Notes: generated from the sequence alone by a model not told the origin. A DNA stretch of 64,000 bases from Pyxidicoccus caerfyrddinensis (GCF_010894405.1 NZ_JAAIYA010000005.1:186001-250000), one strand, 5' to 3'; shown: positions 19,894 to 28,875, numbered from the stretch's first letter. Numbers and translations are program-made.

Positions 19894-20772
19894 CTACTTC
19901 TTGGGCTCTCCGCCGAGGATGCGCGGCGCCTGCGCGCGGTGGAAGCCCTCGTAGGGCTTGGAGGCGGAGGTCTCCTCGAGGGGATAAATCTTCGTGTTGC
20001 ACGAAGCGCCACCGTCAATCTTGATGACGTCGCCGGTGATGAACGCGGCGGCGTCGGTGAGCAGGAAGACGATGGCGGCGCTCACCTCGGACTCGGTGGC
20101 CAGCCGCTGCAAGGGGACTTCCTTCTTGAGCAGGGGGATGAGCGCCTTGACGCCCTCGTCCTGGTAGCTGTCCATGCCGCTGGACATCACCCACCCGGGA
20201 GCCACGGCGTTGACGCGCACGCCGGAGGCGGCCCACTCGACGGCGGCGGTCTCCGTGAGGTTGAGCATGCCCGCGCGCGCCGCGCCTGAGTGCCCCATGC
20301 CCGGCATGCCGCCCCAGAAGTCCGCGAGCATGTTGACGATGGCGCCGCCGTGGCTGCTCATCGACTGGAGGTACACCTCGCGCGCCATGAGGAAGCCGCC
20401 CGTGAGGTTGGTGGACACCACCGCCTCGAAGCCCTTCTTGGAGATGGCGGCCAGCGGAGAGGGGAACTGCCCACCCGCGTTGTTGACGAGCCCGTGGATG
20501 CGCCCGCGCGCCGCGACAATGCGGCCCACGGTCTCCTTCACGCCGTCCTCGTTGCGGATGTCGACCACCTCCAGCGAGCACTCGCCGCCGTCCTCGCGAA
20601 GCTCCGCCGCGACGGCCTCCAGCTTGTCCTGCTTGCGGCCCACGAGGACGACGTGCGCGCCCAGCGACGCCAGCTCGTGCGCGGTGCAGCGGCCGATGCC
20701 ACTGCCGCCGCCCGTCACGATGACGTTGCGGTCCTTGAAGCAGCCCGGCGCGAAGAGAGAGCGGTAACCCAT
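19894..20772 (-). CDS. SDR-family enoyl-CoA reductase-like oxidoreductase
   Basis: 292 residues with the Rossmann signature TGGGSGIG and the NNAGG motif. The usual YxxxK is replaced: the segment reads GHSGAARAGMLNLTETAAVEW, so His stands at the Tyr position and Arg at the Lys position, followed by VRVNAVAPGWV. From memory this segment is very close to that of peroxisomal trans-2-enoyl-CoA reductase (PECR) and related 2,4-dienoyl-CoA reductases, which act on acyl-CoA. It lies 40 nt downstream of the tetR gene on the same strand, so the two form an operon divergent from the carboxylase operon. Role in branched-chain or terpenoid acyl-CoA breakdown is inferred. Confidence 0.85.
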   Translation of the reverse strand: MGYRSLFAPGCFKDRNVIVTGGGSGIGRCTAHELASLGAHVVLVGRKQDKLEAVAAELREDGGECSLEVVDIRNEDGVKETVGRIVAARGRIHGLVNNAGGQFPSPLAAISKKGFEAVVSTNLTGGFLMAREVYLQSMSSHGGAIVNMLADFWGGMPGMGHSGAARAGMLNLTETAAVEWAASGVRVNAVAPGWVMSSGMDSYQDEGVKALIPLLKKEVPLQRLATESEVSAAIVFLLTDAAAFITGDVIKIDGGASCNTKIYPLEETSASKPYEGFHRAQAPRILGGEPKK

Positions 20773-20812
20773 GTCAGCTCCAGATGTTGGCGTGTGCCTG
20801 AAAGAAGAAACG

Positions 20813-21442
20813 TCAGTCCCTGCGTGAGCGCCGGGCGCCGAGCGAGGCGTCGAGCGTGCGAGCCCACCGGTGCAGCACCTTCTTGCGCCGGGCGCTGTCG
20901 TCGCGAAGGAGGTTCGCCAGCGCGAGCCCGCGGATGAGGTCCAGTGTGGCCTGCACCAGCTCGCGCACCTCGGGGTCACGGTCATCCACGTCGAGCAGCT
21001 TCACCGTGAGCCGGTGCACCTCGCGTCCGGTGCGCGCCTCCAGGGGCGTGAGCTGCGCGCGCAATTCCGGGTCCGCCGCGGCGGCGACCCAGAGCTGCAC
21101 GGCGGCGATGAAGAGGGGGCTTGTGAAGATGTCCGCGAGCATGTGGAGGATGGCCTCCGTGCGCCGCTCGTCCGCCGGGAGCTGGGCCGACCGGCGCAGG
21201 GCCTCTTCCACCTGCTGCTGCCCGACGTACTCCACGGCCGCCGCCACCAGGTCCGCGCGGGTGGGGAAGTGGTGCTGGCACGCGCCACGGGAGACGCCCG
21301 CGCGCTCGGCAATCACCGTCATGGTGGCGCCCGCCCACCCCAACTGGCAGAGCGCGCCAATCGCCGCCTCCATCAGCCGCTGGCGGGTGACGCGGCTGCG
21401 CTCCTGCTCCTGCCTGCCCGTCGCGCCGGATGAGTCACTCAC
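20813..21442 (-). CDS. TetR-family transcriptional regulator
   Basis: 209 residues. The N-terminal helix-turn-helix is evident (TMTVIAERAGVSRGACQHHF), followed by an all-helical ligand domain with DPELRAQLTPLEARTGRE. A GTG at 21442 is chosen as start; it has no clear ribosome-binding site, so a start a little inside is possible. The gene is divergent from the atuA-like operon, and a perfect 26-bp palindrome lies 27 nt upstream of its start, the typical arrangement of an autoregulating TetR repressor. Its ligand is likely an acyl-CoA of the pathway, by analogy with repressors of acyl-CoA catabolism. Confidence 0.88.
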   Translation of the reverse strand: MSDSSGATGRQEQERSRVTRQRLMEAAIGALCQLGWAGATMTVIAERAGVSRGACQHHFPTRADLVAAAVEYVGQQQVEEALRRSAQLPADERRTEAILHMLADIFTSPLFIAAVQLWVAAAADPELRAQLTPLEARTGREVHRLTVKLLDVDDRDPEVRELVQATLDLIRGLALANLLRDDSARRKKVLHRWARTLDASLGARRSRRD

Positions 21443-21468
21443 ACCCGTGAGGATGAAAGTCGCGGGAG

Positions 21469-21494
21469 AAAAAAGCAAGCGCGCTTGCTTTTTT
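21469..21494. promoter_or_regulatory. Predicted TetR operator, perfect 26-bp palindrome
   Basis: The left half-site is AAAAAAGCAAGCG (21469-21481) and the right half is its exact reverse complement (21482-21494). It lies between divergent tetR and atuA-like genes and is strikingly AT-rich at the ends in a GC-rich genome. Size and symmetry fit a TetR-family operator; the Pseudomonas atuR-atuA region is a known parallel in layout. Confidence 0.75.
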
Positions 21495-21569
21495 AAGGGG
21501 CGCCTCCCACACTGATGTGGACCCTGGCTGGTGGGATGGGAGACCTGCCCGAGGCCGGATGGAGAGAGC

Positions 21570-23279
21570 ATGAGCGCGTCCCCCCTGCGTATCGGCAATG
21601 CCTCGGGTTTCTACGGAGACCGCTTCTCGGCGGTGAAGGAGATGCTGGAGGGCGGGCAGCTCGACGTCCTCACCGGCGACTACCTCGCCGAGCTGACGAT
21701 GCTGATTCTCGGCCGGGACAGGATGAAGGACCCGACCACGGGCTTCGCCAAGACGTTCCTCCGCCAGATGGAGCAGTGCCTGGCGCTGGTGGTGGAGAAG
21801 AAGGTCAAGGTCGTCACCAATGCGGGAGGGCTGAACCCGGCGGGGCTCGCCGCCGCGCTGCGCGAGGTGGCCGGCCGGCTGGGCGTGAAGGTGCAGGTGG
21901 CGCACGTGGAGGGGGATGACCTCTCCGGCAGCGCGGACGAGCTCGGGCTGGGCAGCCCGCTCACGGCCAACGCGTACCTGGGCGCGTGGGGAATCGCCGA
22001 GTGCCTGCGCGCGGGCGCGGACCTCGTCGTCACCGGGCGCGTGACGGACGCGTCGCTGGTGGTGGGCCCGGCGGCGGCGCACTTCGGGTGGAAGAAGGAC
22101 GACTGGGACAGGCTGGCCGGGGCGATGGTGGCCGGCCACGTGCTGGAGTGCGGCACGCAGGCGACGGGTGGGAATTACTCCTTCTTCACGGAGGTGGACG
22201 CGCGCCGTCCCGGCTTCCCGCTGGCGGAGCTGCACGAGGACGGAAGCTCGGTCATCACCAAGCATGCGGGCACGGGCGGCGCGGTGACGGTGGACACGGT
22301 GCTCGCGCAGCTCGTCTACGAAATCACCGGCGCCCGGTACGCGGGCCCGGACGCGACGGCGCGCTTCGACAGCATCTCGCTGGCCGCTGACGGCAAGGAC
22401 CGCGTGCGCATCACCGGGGTGCGCGGTGAGCCGCCGCCTCCCACGGTGAAGGTGTGCCTCAACAACCTCGGTGGCTACCGCAACGAGGCGACGTTCGTCC
22501 TCGTGGGGCTCGACATCGAGGAGAAGGCCCGCCTCGTCCGCGAGCAGCTGGACGCGGCGATGGTCCGCAAGCCGAAGGAGGTCCACTGGACGCTGGTCCG
22601 CACGGACCGCGAGGACGCGGCCACCGAGGAGCAGGCAGCCGCCTTCCTCCGCGTGGTGGTGAAGGACGCGGACCAGAAACTGGTCGGCCGCGCCTTCAGC
22701 GGTGCCGCGGTGGAGCTGGCGCTGGGCAGCTACCCGGGCTTCACCATGACGGCACCGCCGTCGGATGGTGCGCCCTACGGTGTCTACACGCCGGCCTATG
22801 TGGAGGCGGGCAAGGTGGAGCATGTCGCCGTGCTTGCCGACGGGACGCGCACCGTGATTCCGCCCTCGGAGAAGACGCTGGCCCTGGGGCCGGTGGAGCC
22901 GCCCGTGCTTCCCGCGCCGCTGAGTGCGGGCCCCACGCGCCGCGTGCCCCTGGGGCGCATCGTCGCCGCGCGGAGCGGAGACAAGGGCGGCACCGCGAAC
23001 ATCGGCGTCTGGGCGAGGACGGATGAGGCCTGGCGCTGGCTGGCGCGCACGCTGACGCCGGAGAAGCTCCGCGAGCTGCTCCCGGAGGCCGCCGCCTTCC
23101 CGATGGAGCGGCACGTCTTCCCGCACCTGCGCGGGCTGAACTTCGTCATCGACGGAATCCTGGGTGAAGGCGTGTCGTCCTCCACGCGCTTCGACCCGCA
23201 GGGCAAGGCGCTGGGCGAGTGGCTCCGCTCGCGCCACATGGACATTCCCGAGTCGCTGCTGCGCGAAGGGCAGGGGTGA
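21570..23279 (+). CDS. AtuA-family (DUF1446) protein
   Basis: 569 residues. The start (GGAGAG just upstream) gives MSASPLRIGNASGFYGDRF, the typical opening of this family, continuing with LTGDYLAELTMLILGR and KVVTNAGGLNP. The C-terminal ARSGDKGGTANIGVWAR is the second family hallmark. The name comes from acyclic terpene utilisation in Pseudomonas, where atuA is required but its chemistry is not settled. Here it opens an operon with the two carboxylase subunits (5-nt and 14-nt gaps), an arrangement also seen around methylcrotonyl-CoA-type carboxylases. Repression by the divergent TetR protein is likely. Confidence 0.9.
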   Translation: MSASPLRIGNASGFYGDRFSAVKEMLEGGQLDVLTGDYLAELTMLILGRDRMKDPTTGFAKTFLRQMEQCLALVVEKKVKVVTNAGGLNPAGLAAALREVAGRLGVKVQVAHVEGDDLSGSADELGLGSPLTANAYLGAWGIAECLRAGADLVVTGRVTDASLVVGPAAAHFGWKKDDWDRLAGAMVAGHVLECGTQATGGNYSFFTEVDARRPGFPLAELHEDGSSVITKHAGTGGAVTVDTVLAQLVYEITGARYAGPDATARFDSISLAADGKDRVRITGVRGEPPPPTVKVCLNNLGGYRNEATFVLVGLDIEEKARLVREQLDAAMVRKPKEVHWTLVRTDREDAATEEQAAAFLRVVVKDADQKLVGRAFSGAAVELALGSYPGFTMTAPPSDGAPYGVYTPAYVEAGKVEHVAVLADGTRTVIPPSEKTLALGPVEPPVLPAPLSAGPTRRVPLGRIVAARSGDKGGTANIGVWARTDEAWRWLARTLTPEKLRELLPEAAAFPMERHVFPHLRGLNFVIDGILGEGVSSSTRFDPQGKALGEWLRSRHMDIPESLLREGQG

Positions 23280-23284
23280 GAGCA

Positions 23285-24901
23285 ATGCCGAGAATCACGT
23301 CCCGAATCGACCCGGGCTCCGAAGCCTTCAAGGCCCACCGCGCGGACATGCTCGCGCGCGTCGCGGAGCTGCGCGCGGTGGAGGCGAAGGTCCGCGACAC
23401 GGAAGCCAAGGCGCGCGAGAAGTTCCACAAGCGCGGCCAGCTCCTTCCTCGTGAGCGGCTCACGCTCCTGTTGGACCGGGGCTCGCCGTTCCTGGAGCTG
23501 TCCACGCTGTGCGGCTTCGGCTACCACGACGACAGCGACGGCTCGCTGGCCGGAGGCAACAGCATCATCGGCATCGGCTACGTGTCCGGCGTGCGGTGCA
23601 TGGTGTTCGTGAACAACTCCGCCATCAAGGGAGGCACCGCGTCGCCGTGGGGCGTGCAGAAGGCGCTGCGCGCGCAGGAGATGGCGCTGGAGAACAAGCT
23701 CCCCATGGTGTCGCTGGTGGAGAGCGGCGGCGCCAATCTCATGTACCAGCAGGAGATCTTCATCCCCGGCGGTGAGACCTTCTACAACCAGGCGAAGCTG
23801 TCGGCGGCGGGCATCCCTCAAGTCACGGTGGTGCACGGCTCCAGCACCGCGGGCGGCGCGTACCTGCCGGGCCTGTCCGACTACGTCGTCATGGTGAAGA
23901 AGAAGGCCAAGGTCTTTCTCGCCGGCCCGCCGCTGCTCAAGGCCGCGACGGGAGAAATCGCGACGGACGAAGACCTGGGCGGCGCGGAGATGCACGCGAC
24001 AGTGGCGGGCACGGCGGACTACCTCGCTGAGGACGACGCCGACGCCATCCGCATGGCGCGCGAAATCGTGGCGAAGCTCGGGTGGAACGCGCGGCTGGCT
24101 CGCGAAGGCCAGGCGCCGTACGCCGAGCCCGTCTATTCCCCCGACGAGCTGTGCGGCGCCGTCCCGGTGGACTACCGCAAGCCCTACGACTGCCGCGAGG
24201 TCATCGCGCGAATCGTGGACGGCTCCGAGTTCGCCGGCTTCAAGGACGAGTACGACCCGCACACCGTCTGCGGGCGCGCGAGCATCTTCGGAGTGCCCAT
24301 CGGCATCATCGGCAACAACGGGCCGATTACGCCGAAGGGGGCCACCAAGGCGGCGCAGTTCATCCAGCTCTGCTGCCAGTCGGACACGCCCATCCTCTAC
24401 TTGCAGAACACGACGGGCTACATGGTGGGCACGCAGCCGGAGCAGGCCGGCATCGTCAAGCACGGCTCGAAGATGATTCAGGCGGTGGCGAACGCGACGG
24501 TGCCGCAGCTCACGCTGCTCATCGGCGGCGGGTTCGGCGCGGGCAACTACGGCATGTGCGGCCGGCCCTTCCACCCGCGCTTCATCTTCGCGTGGCCCAA
24601 CGCGCGCACCGCCGTCATGGGCGGCGAGCAGGCGGCGAAGGTGATGTCGATTGTCTTCGGCGAGAAGCTCGCGCGGCAGGGAGAGGTCGTGGACGAGGAG
24701 GGGATTCGCGCGTTCTGCCAGCCCATCATCGACCAGTTCGACAAGGAGTCGCATCCGTTCAACTGCAGCGCGCGGCTGTTCGATGACGGGCTCATCGACC
24801 CGCGCGACACGCGGCGGGTGCTCGGCTTCACGTTGTCCGTGTGCCGCGAGGCGAAGCGGCGAGAGCTCAAGCCCAACACCTTCGGCGTGGCGCGCCTGTG
24901 A
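23285..24901 (+). CDS. Acyl-CoA carboxylase beta subunit (carboxyltransferase)
   Basis: 538 residues, the length of methylcrotonyl- or geranyl-CoA carboxylase beta chains. The N-half acyl-CoA region has KGGTASPWGVQKALRAQEMA and SLVESGGANLMYQ; the AGGAY oxyanion motif follows in HGSSTAGGAYLPGLSDY. The C-half biotin-binding region has GIIGNNGPI and LIGGGFGAGNYGMCGR. It transfers carboxyl from carboxybiotin to an acyl-CoA. The substrate (3-methylcrotonyl-, geranyl-, propionyl- or another acyl-CoA) cannot be fixed by eye. The start lies 5 nt after the atuA-like stop codon. Confidence 0.93.
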   Translation: MPRITSRIDPGSEAFKAHRADMLARVAELRAVEAKVRDTEAKAREKFHKRGQLLPRERLTLLLDRGSPFLELSTLCGFGYHDDSDGSLAGGNSIIGIGYVSGVRCMVFVNNSAIKGGTASPWGVQKALRAQEMALENKLPMVSLVESGGANLMYQQEIFIPGGETFYNQAKLSAAGIPQVTVVHGSSTAGGAYLPGLSDYVVMVKKKAKVFLAGPPLLKAATGEIATDEDLGGAEMHATVAGTADYLAEDDADAIRMAREIVAKLGWNARLAREGQAPYAEPVYSPDELCGAVPVDYRKPYDCREVIARIVDGSEFAGFKDEYDPHTVCGRASIFGVPIGIIGNNGPITPKGATKAAQFIQLCCQSDTPILYLQNTTGYMVGTQPEQAGIVKHGSKMIQAVANATVPQLTLLIGGGFGAGNYGMCGRPFHPRFIFAWPNARTAVMGGEQAAKVMSIVFGEKLARQGEVVDEEGIRAFCQPIIDQFDKESHPFNCSARLFDDGLIDPRDTRRVLGFTLSVCREAKRRELKPNTFGVARL

Positions 24902-24915
24902 GAGGGACGGACCGC

Positions 24916-26928
24916 ATGGAGCGATTCAAGAAGGTCCTCGTCGCCAACCGGGGCGAGATTGCCGTCCGGGTGATTCGGACCTGCAAGCGGCTGGGCTACC
25001 GCACGGTGGCGGTGTTCTCCGAGGCGGACCGCGCGGCGCCGCACGTGCTCGCGGCGGATGAAGCGGTGCCCATCGGCCCGTCGCCCGCGAAGGAGTCGTA
25101 CCTCGTCATCGAGAAGCTCATCGCGGCGGCGAAGGCGTCGGGCGCGGATGCGATTCACCCGGGCTATGGCTTCCTGTCGGAGAACGCGGAGTTCGCGCGC
25201 GCGTGCCGGGACGCGGAGGTGACGTTCATCGGCCCCGGGGCCGAGGCCATCTTGCTGATGGGGAACAAGCGGCAGGCGAAGCTGCGGATGCTCGCGGCGG
25301 GCGTGCCCTGCATCCCCGGCTACGAGGCCACGGACGCGGACGACGAGGCGCTGGCGAAGGAGGGCGAGCGCATCGGCTTCCCGCTGATGGTCAAGGCAGC
25401 GGCGGGTGGCGGCGGGCGCGGCATGCGGCTCGTGCGCGAGGCGGCGCAGTTGCGTGAGGCGCTGCGCTCGGCGCGCTCGGAGGCGACGAATGCCTTCGGG
25501 AGCGGTGAGCTGATTCTGGAGAAGGCCGTCATCGGCGCGCGCCACGTGGAACTGCAGGTCTTCGCGGACGAGCACGGCAATGTGGTGCACCTGGGCGAGC
25601 GCGACTGCTCCGTGCAGCGCCGGCATCAGAAGATTGTGGAGGAGAGCCCGTCACCCGCGGTGAGCCCTGAGTTGCGCGCGCGTATGGGTGAGGTCGCCGT
25701 GGCGGCGGCGCGGGCCATCAGCTACCGGGGCGCGGGGACCATCGAGTTCCTGCTCGCTCCGAGTGGCGAGTTCTACTTCATGGAGATGAACACCCGCCTC
25801 CAGGTGGAGCACCCGGTGACGGAGGCGATCACCGGGCTGGACCTGGTGGAGTGGCAGCTGCGTGTCGCCGCGGGTGAGCGGCTGCCGCTCACGCAGGAGC
25901 AGGTGTCGTGGTCGGGGCACGCCATCGAGGTCCGCCTCTGCGCGGAGGACCCGGCCAACAACTACGCCCCGCAGACGGGGCGGCTGCTGGCGTGGCGGCT
26001 GCCGGCGCGCGAGGGCGTGCGCATCGACTACGGCGTGCGCGAGGGGCAGGACATCCCGCCCTTCTATGACTCGATGCAGGCGAAGGTGATTGCCCACGGG
26101 CCGGACCGCGAGACGGCTCGACGGCGGCTCGTGGAGGCGCTGCATGAGCTGACCGTGTTCGGCGTCACCACGAACAAGAACCTGCTGCTGTGGGTGCTCG
26201 GGCATGTGGCGTTCAGCTCGGGCGAGTACGACACGGGCTTCATCCCGAAGTATGCGGATGCCGTGACGCTGGAGGCGCTGTACCGGACGCATGCGAAGGA
26301 CCTGGCCCTGGCCGGTACTGCGCTGTTCCACGCCGAGGCGCTGACCCTGGCGCGTGATTCCGGCCTGGACGCGTCGCTGGTGAACTGGAGCACGACGCGG
26401 ACCTCGCATCCGGTGAGGCTGAAGCTCGCGAGTCGGGAGCGCGAGGAGCACGTCACGGTGCGTCCGGTAGCCGCGGAACGGTACGAGGTCGCGGTGGGCA
26501 GCGACACGTTCGACCTCGCGGTCCTCGGGATGGCGGAGGGAGTGCTGGACTACGCCGTTGCTGGAGCGCGGGGACGTGCACGCTACACGCGGGATGGGGA
26601 CACGCTCTGGCTGGACCTGGGGCACGGTGCGCATGCCGTGTCGGACGTGACGTTCCGCCCGCCGTCGAAGTCGGAGGGCGCGGGGAGCGGCCGGCTCGTG
26701 GCGCCGATGGACGGGCGCATCCTGCGCGTGGATGCACAGCCCGGTACGGCGGTGAAGGCGGGACAGGTCCTCGCCGTGCTGGAGGCGATGAAGATGGAGT
26801 TCCAGGTCATCGCGGACGTGGCGGGCACGGTGGAGGCGGTCAACGTCACCGTGGGCAGCCAGGTCGCCGCGCGGCAGGTGCTGGTGGTGCTGACGCCGGA
26901 GGCGAAGCCGCAGCCCGGGGCGAGCTGA
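24916..26928 (+). CDS. Acyl-CoA carboxylase alpha subunit (biotin carboxylase + biotin carrier)
   Basis: 670 residues. The biotin carboxylase part runs to about 450: VLVANRGEIAVRVIRTCKRL, the glycine-rich ATP loop AAAGGGGRGMR, and EMNTRLQVEHPVTE. A linking BT-type domain follows. The biotin carrier domain ends the protein with the LEAMKMEF sequence whose Lys is biotinylated. With the preceding gene it forms an alpha-beta carboxylase that uses bicarbonate and ATP. No acyl-CoA dehydrogenase or enoyl-CoA hydratase of the pathway is in this window. A palindromic array starts 31 nt after the stop. Confidence 0.94.
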   Translation: MERFKKVLVANRGEIAVRVIRTCKRLGYRTVAVFSEADRAAPHVLAADEAVPIGPSPAKESYLVIEKLIAAAKASGADAIHPGYGFLSENAEFARACRDAEVTFIGPGAEAILLMGNKRQAKLRMLAAGVPCIPGYEATDADDEALAKEGERIGFPLMVKAAAGGGGRGMRLVREAAQLREALRSARSEATNAFGSGELILEKAVIGARHVELQVFADEHGNVVHLGERDCSVQRRHQKIVEESPSPAVSPELRARMGEVAVAAARAISYRGAGTIEFLLAPSGEFYFMEMNTRLQVEHPVTEAITGLDLVEWQLRVAAGERLPLTQEQVSWSGHAIEVRLCAEDPANNYAPQTGRLLAWRLPAREGVRIDYGVREGQDIPPFYDSMQAKVIAHGPDRETARRRLVEALHELTVFGVTTNKNLLLWVLGHVAFSSGEYDTGFIPKYADAVTLEALYRTHAKDLALAGTALFHAEALTLARDSGLDASLVNWSTTRTSHPVRLKLASREREEHVTVRPVAAERYEVAVGSDTFDLAVLGMAEGVLDYAVAGARGRARYTRDGDTLWLDLGHGAHAVSDVTFRPPSKSEGAGSGRLVAPMDGRILRVDAQPGTAVKAGQVLAVLEAMKMEFQVIADVAGTVEAVNVTVGSQVAARQVLVVLTPEAKPQPGAS

Positions 26929-26959
26929 TTCCATCTGGCCTCGCCCGGATGAGACATGT

Positions 26960-27223
26960 GGAAGGAGCATTCCTTCCTCCCCCCGCTGCCGCCTGGCTGA
27001 AGTGGAATGAACGTTCCTTCCGCGCCTGGCACGCTCCGGGCGAGGGGCTGAAGTGGAATGAACGTTCCTTCCGCGCCCGGCACGCTCCGGGCGAGGGGCT
27101 GAGGTGGAATGAACGTTCCTTCCGCACCCGACTCGCTCCGGACGAGGGCTGAGGTGGACTGAACGTTCCTTCCGCGCCCGGCTCGCCCCGGAGGCTGGAT
27201 GAGGTGGAACGAACGTTCCTTCC
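26960..27223. repeat. Tandem array of six palindromic elements, 50-51 bp period
   Basis: Copies of an 18-bp palindrome lie at 26960-26977 (GGAAGGAGCATTCCTTCC, diverged), 27004-27021, 27055-27072, 27106-27123 (all GGAATGAACGTTCCTTCC), 27156-27173 (C for A at base 4) and 27206-27223. Spacings from copy 2 on are 51, 51, 50 and 50. The intervening DNA is also repeated, each unit ending in a variant of GCTGAGGT or GCTGAAGT, and the best-preserved unit holds a second hairpin, GCCCGG/CCGGGC at 27075-27092. Since spacers are alike, this is a tandem repeat and not a CRISPR array. Confidence 0.85.
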
Positions 27224-27302
27224 GCAGTTCAGCCGTCGGACCCCGGACGCTTGGCCTGACGAGGCATTGCCCGTCCCGGGGCGCCCGGTTACTCCCGCAC
27301 CC

Positions 27303-28256
27303 ATGCGAGCCATGGTCCTTCCCCGCTTCGGCGGGCCCGAGCTGTTCGAAGTCCGCGACGTTCCGACGCCCACGCCTGGCCCCGGGCAGGTGCTCGTCCG
27401 GGTCATCGCCTCCGGCACGAACCCCGTGGACGCCAAGCTGCGCCAGGACGGGACGTGGGCGGGCCTCCAGCCTCCGGCCGTCATCGGCTACGACGCGTCG
27501 GGCGTCGTCGAGCAGGTGGGCCCCGGCGTCACCGACTTCAAGGCCGGCGACGAGGTCTTCTACACGCCGGAAATCTTCGGCAACCCGCACGGCACCTACG
27601 CGGAGTTCAACCTCGTCTCCGCCAGCATCATCGCCAAGAAGCCACCGAGCCTCTCGCACGAGGAGGCCGCCGCCGTCCCGCTGGCCGGAGGCACCGCGTG
27701 GGATGCGCTGGTGCGGCGGATGCAACTCCGCGTCGGAGAGACGGTGCTCATCCACGGTGGCGCGGGGGGCGTGGGCTCGTTCGCGGTGCAGATTGCGAAG
27801 GCGCTGGGCGCTCGCGTGCTGGCCACCTCTGGCCCGGACAACCTGGAGACGCTGCGCAAGCTCGGCGCGGACGTGGTCATCAACTACAGGAGCGAGGACC
27901 CGGCGCAGATTGCGCTGCGTGAGACGGGCGGGCAGGGCGTGGACGCGGTGTTCGACACGGCGGGCAAGAACATGATTCCCAGTCTCCCGGCGACGCGGCC
28001 GGGGGGACGGCTCGCGACCATCCTGGGCTTCAGTGGTGACGTGTCTGCCTTCTACCCGCGCAACCTGACGCTGCACGGTGTCTTCCTCACGCGCGAGCGG
28101 CGCCGGTTGGAAGAGATGACCGTCCTCCTCGAGCGCAAGCAGATGAAGCCGCTGGTGGAGCGCGTGCTGCCGCTGGAGAAGGTCGGCGACGCGCACCGCA
28201 TCCTCGATTCGGGGCACGGGCGCGGGAAGCTCGTGCTGACCGTGGGGAAGAAGTAG
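27303..28256 (+). CDS. Zinc-independent MDR / NADPH:quinone reductase-like oxidoreductase
   Basis: 317 residues of the medium-chain dehydrogenase/reductase superfamily. The N-terminal GroES-like domain has SGTNPVDAKLRQDG and IGYDASGVVEQVG; the NADPH-binding motif is VLIHGGAGGVGSFAVQIAKA. The structural zinc cysteines of alcohol dehydrogenases are absent, which fits the quinone-reductase branch. Two near-by ATGs (27303, 27312) are possible; neither has a strong ribosome-binding site. The frame extends into the palindromic array, but those residues are not protein-like. Confidence 0.88.
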   Translation: MRAMVLPRFGGPELFEVRDVPTPTPGPGQVLVRVIASGTNPVDAKLRQDGTWAGLQPPAVIGYDASGVVEQVGPGVTDFKAGDEVFYTPEIFGNPHGTYAEFNLVSASIIAKKPPSLSHEEAAAVPLAGGTAWDALVRRMQLRVGETVLIHGGAGGVGSFAVQIAKALGARVLATSGPDNLETLRKLGADVVINYRSEDPAQIALRETGGQGVDAVFDTAGKNMIPSLPATRPGGRLATILGFSGDVSAFYPRNLTLHGVFLTRERRRLEEMTVLLERKQMKPLVERVLPLEKVGDAHRILDSGHGRGKLVLTVGKK

Positions 28257-28308
28257 GTCCACTTTCCCGACGGAGGCGTGCAGGCTGCTCCCAGGGAGGC
28301 AGCACCTA

Positions 28309-28875
28309 ATGGCAACTGCGCGTCAGAAGGCGGCGCGGCGCATTCTCATCAAGGGCCCGCGAGTCGTCCTGCGGGCGCCTCACGCGGAGGACCGTGAGGC
28401 GTTCCTCGCCGCCACCCGTGCGAGCCGTGCCTTCCACCGGCCCTGGGTGGCGCCGCCCACCACGCGCGAGGCGTTCGACGCGTATCTCCAGCGCAACACG
28501 CGCGAAGACTTCGAGGCGCTGCTCGCTTGCGAGAGCGAGTCCGGGGACATCATCGGCGCCTTCAACTTGAGCCAGATATTCCGGGGTGGCTTCCAGAATG
28601 CGTACCTGGGCTACTGGGCTGTGTATGGCTTCCAGGGACGCGGGCTCATGTCCGAGGCGTTGCAGCGGGTCCTCGCGTACACCTTCCGCACTCTGAAGCT
28701 CCATCGCATCGAAGCCAACATCCAGCCAGAGAATGTCGCGTCGAAGGCACTGGCCGAGCGCGCCGGGTTCCGGCTGGAGGGATTCTCACCTCGCTATCTC
28801 AAGGTCGCCGGCCGCTGGAGGGACCACGAGCGCTGGGCCATCTGCCGTGAGGACTGGCGGCCCACCACCCGGTGA
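28309..28875 (+). CDS. GNAT acetyltransferase, RimJ/RimL type
   Basis: 188 residues. The fold signs of the ribosomal-protein acetyltransferase branch are present: RVVLRAPHAEDREAFLAATR, the acetyl-CoA binding turn GRGLMSEALQRVLAYTF, the following LHRIEANIQPENVASKALAE, and GFRLEGFSPRYLKVAGRWRD. It acetylates a primary amine, perhaps the N-terminus of a ribosomal protein or a small molecule. GGGAGG precedes the ATG. It converges with the DUF1963 gene. Confidence 0.9.
   Translation: MATARQKAARRILIKGPRVVLRAPHAEDREAFLAATRASRAFHRPWVAPPTTREAFDAYLQRNTREDFEALLACESESGDIIGAFNLSQIFRGGFQNAYLGYWAVYGFQGRGLMSEALQRVLAYTFRTLKLHRIEANIQPENVASKALAERAGFRLEGFSPRYLKVAGRWRDHERWAICREDWRPTTR

Noticed and set aside
26949..27152. 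A 67-codon frame of 17-residue repeats (WNERSFRARHAPGEGLK type) through the palindrome array
   Set aside because: It exists because some units are 51 bp; later units are 50 bp and break the frame, and the solitary copies elsewhere are noncoding.
26960..27223. CRISPR array
   Set aside because: Spacers between palindromes are themselves repeats of one another and no cas genes are near.
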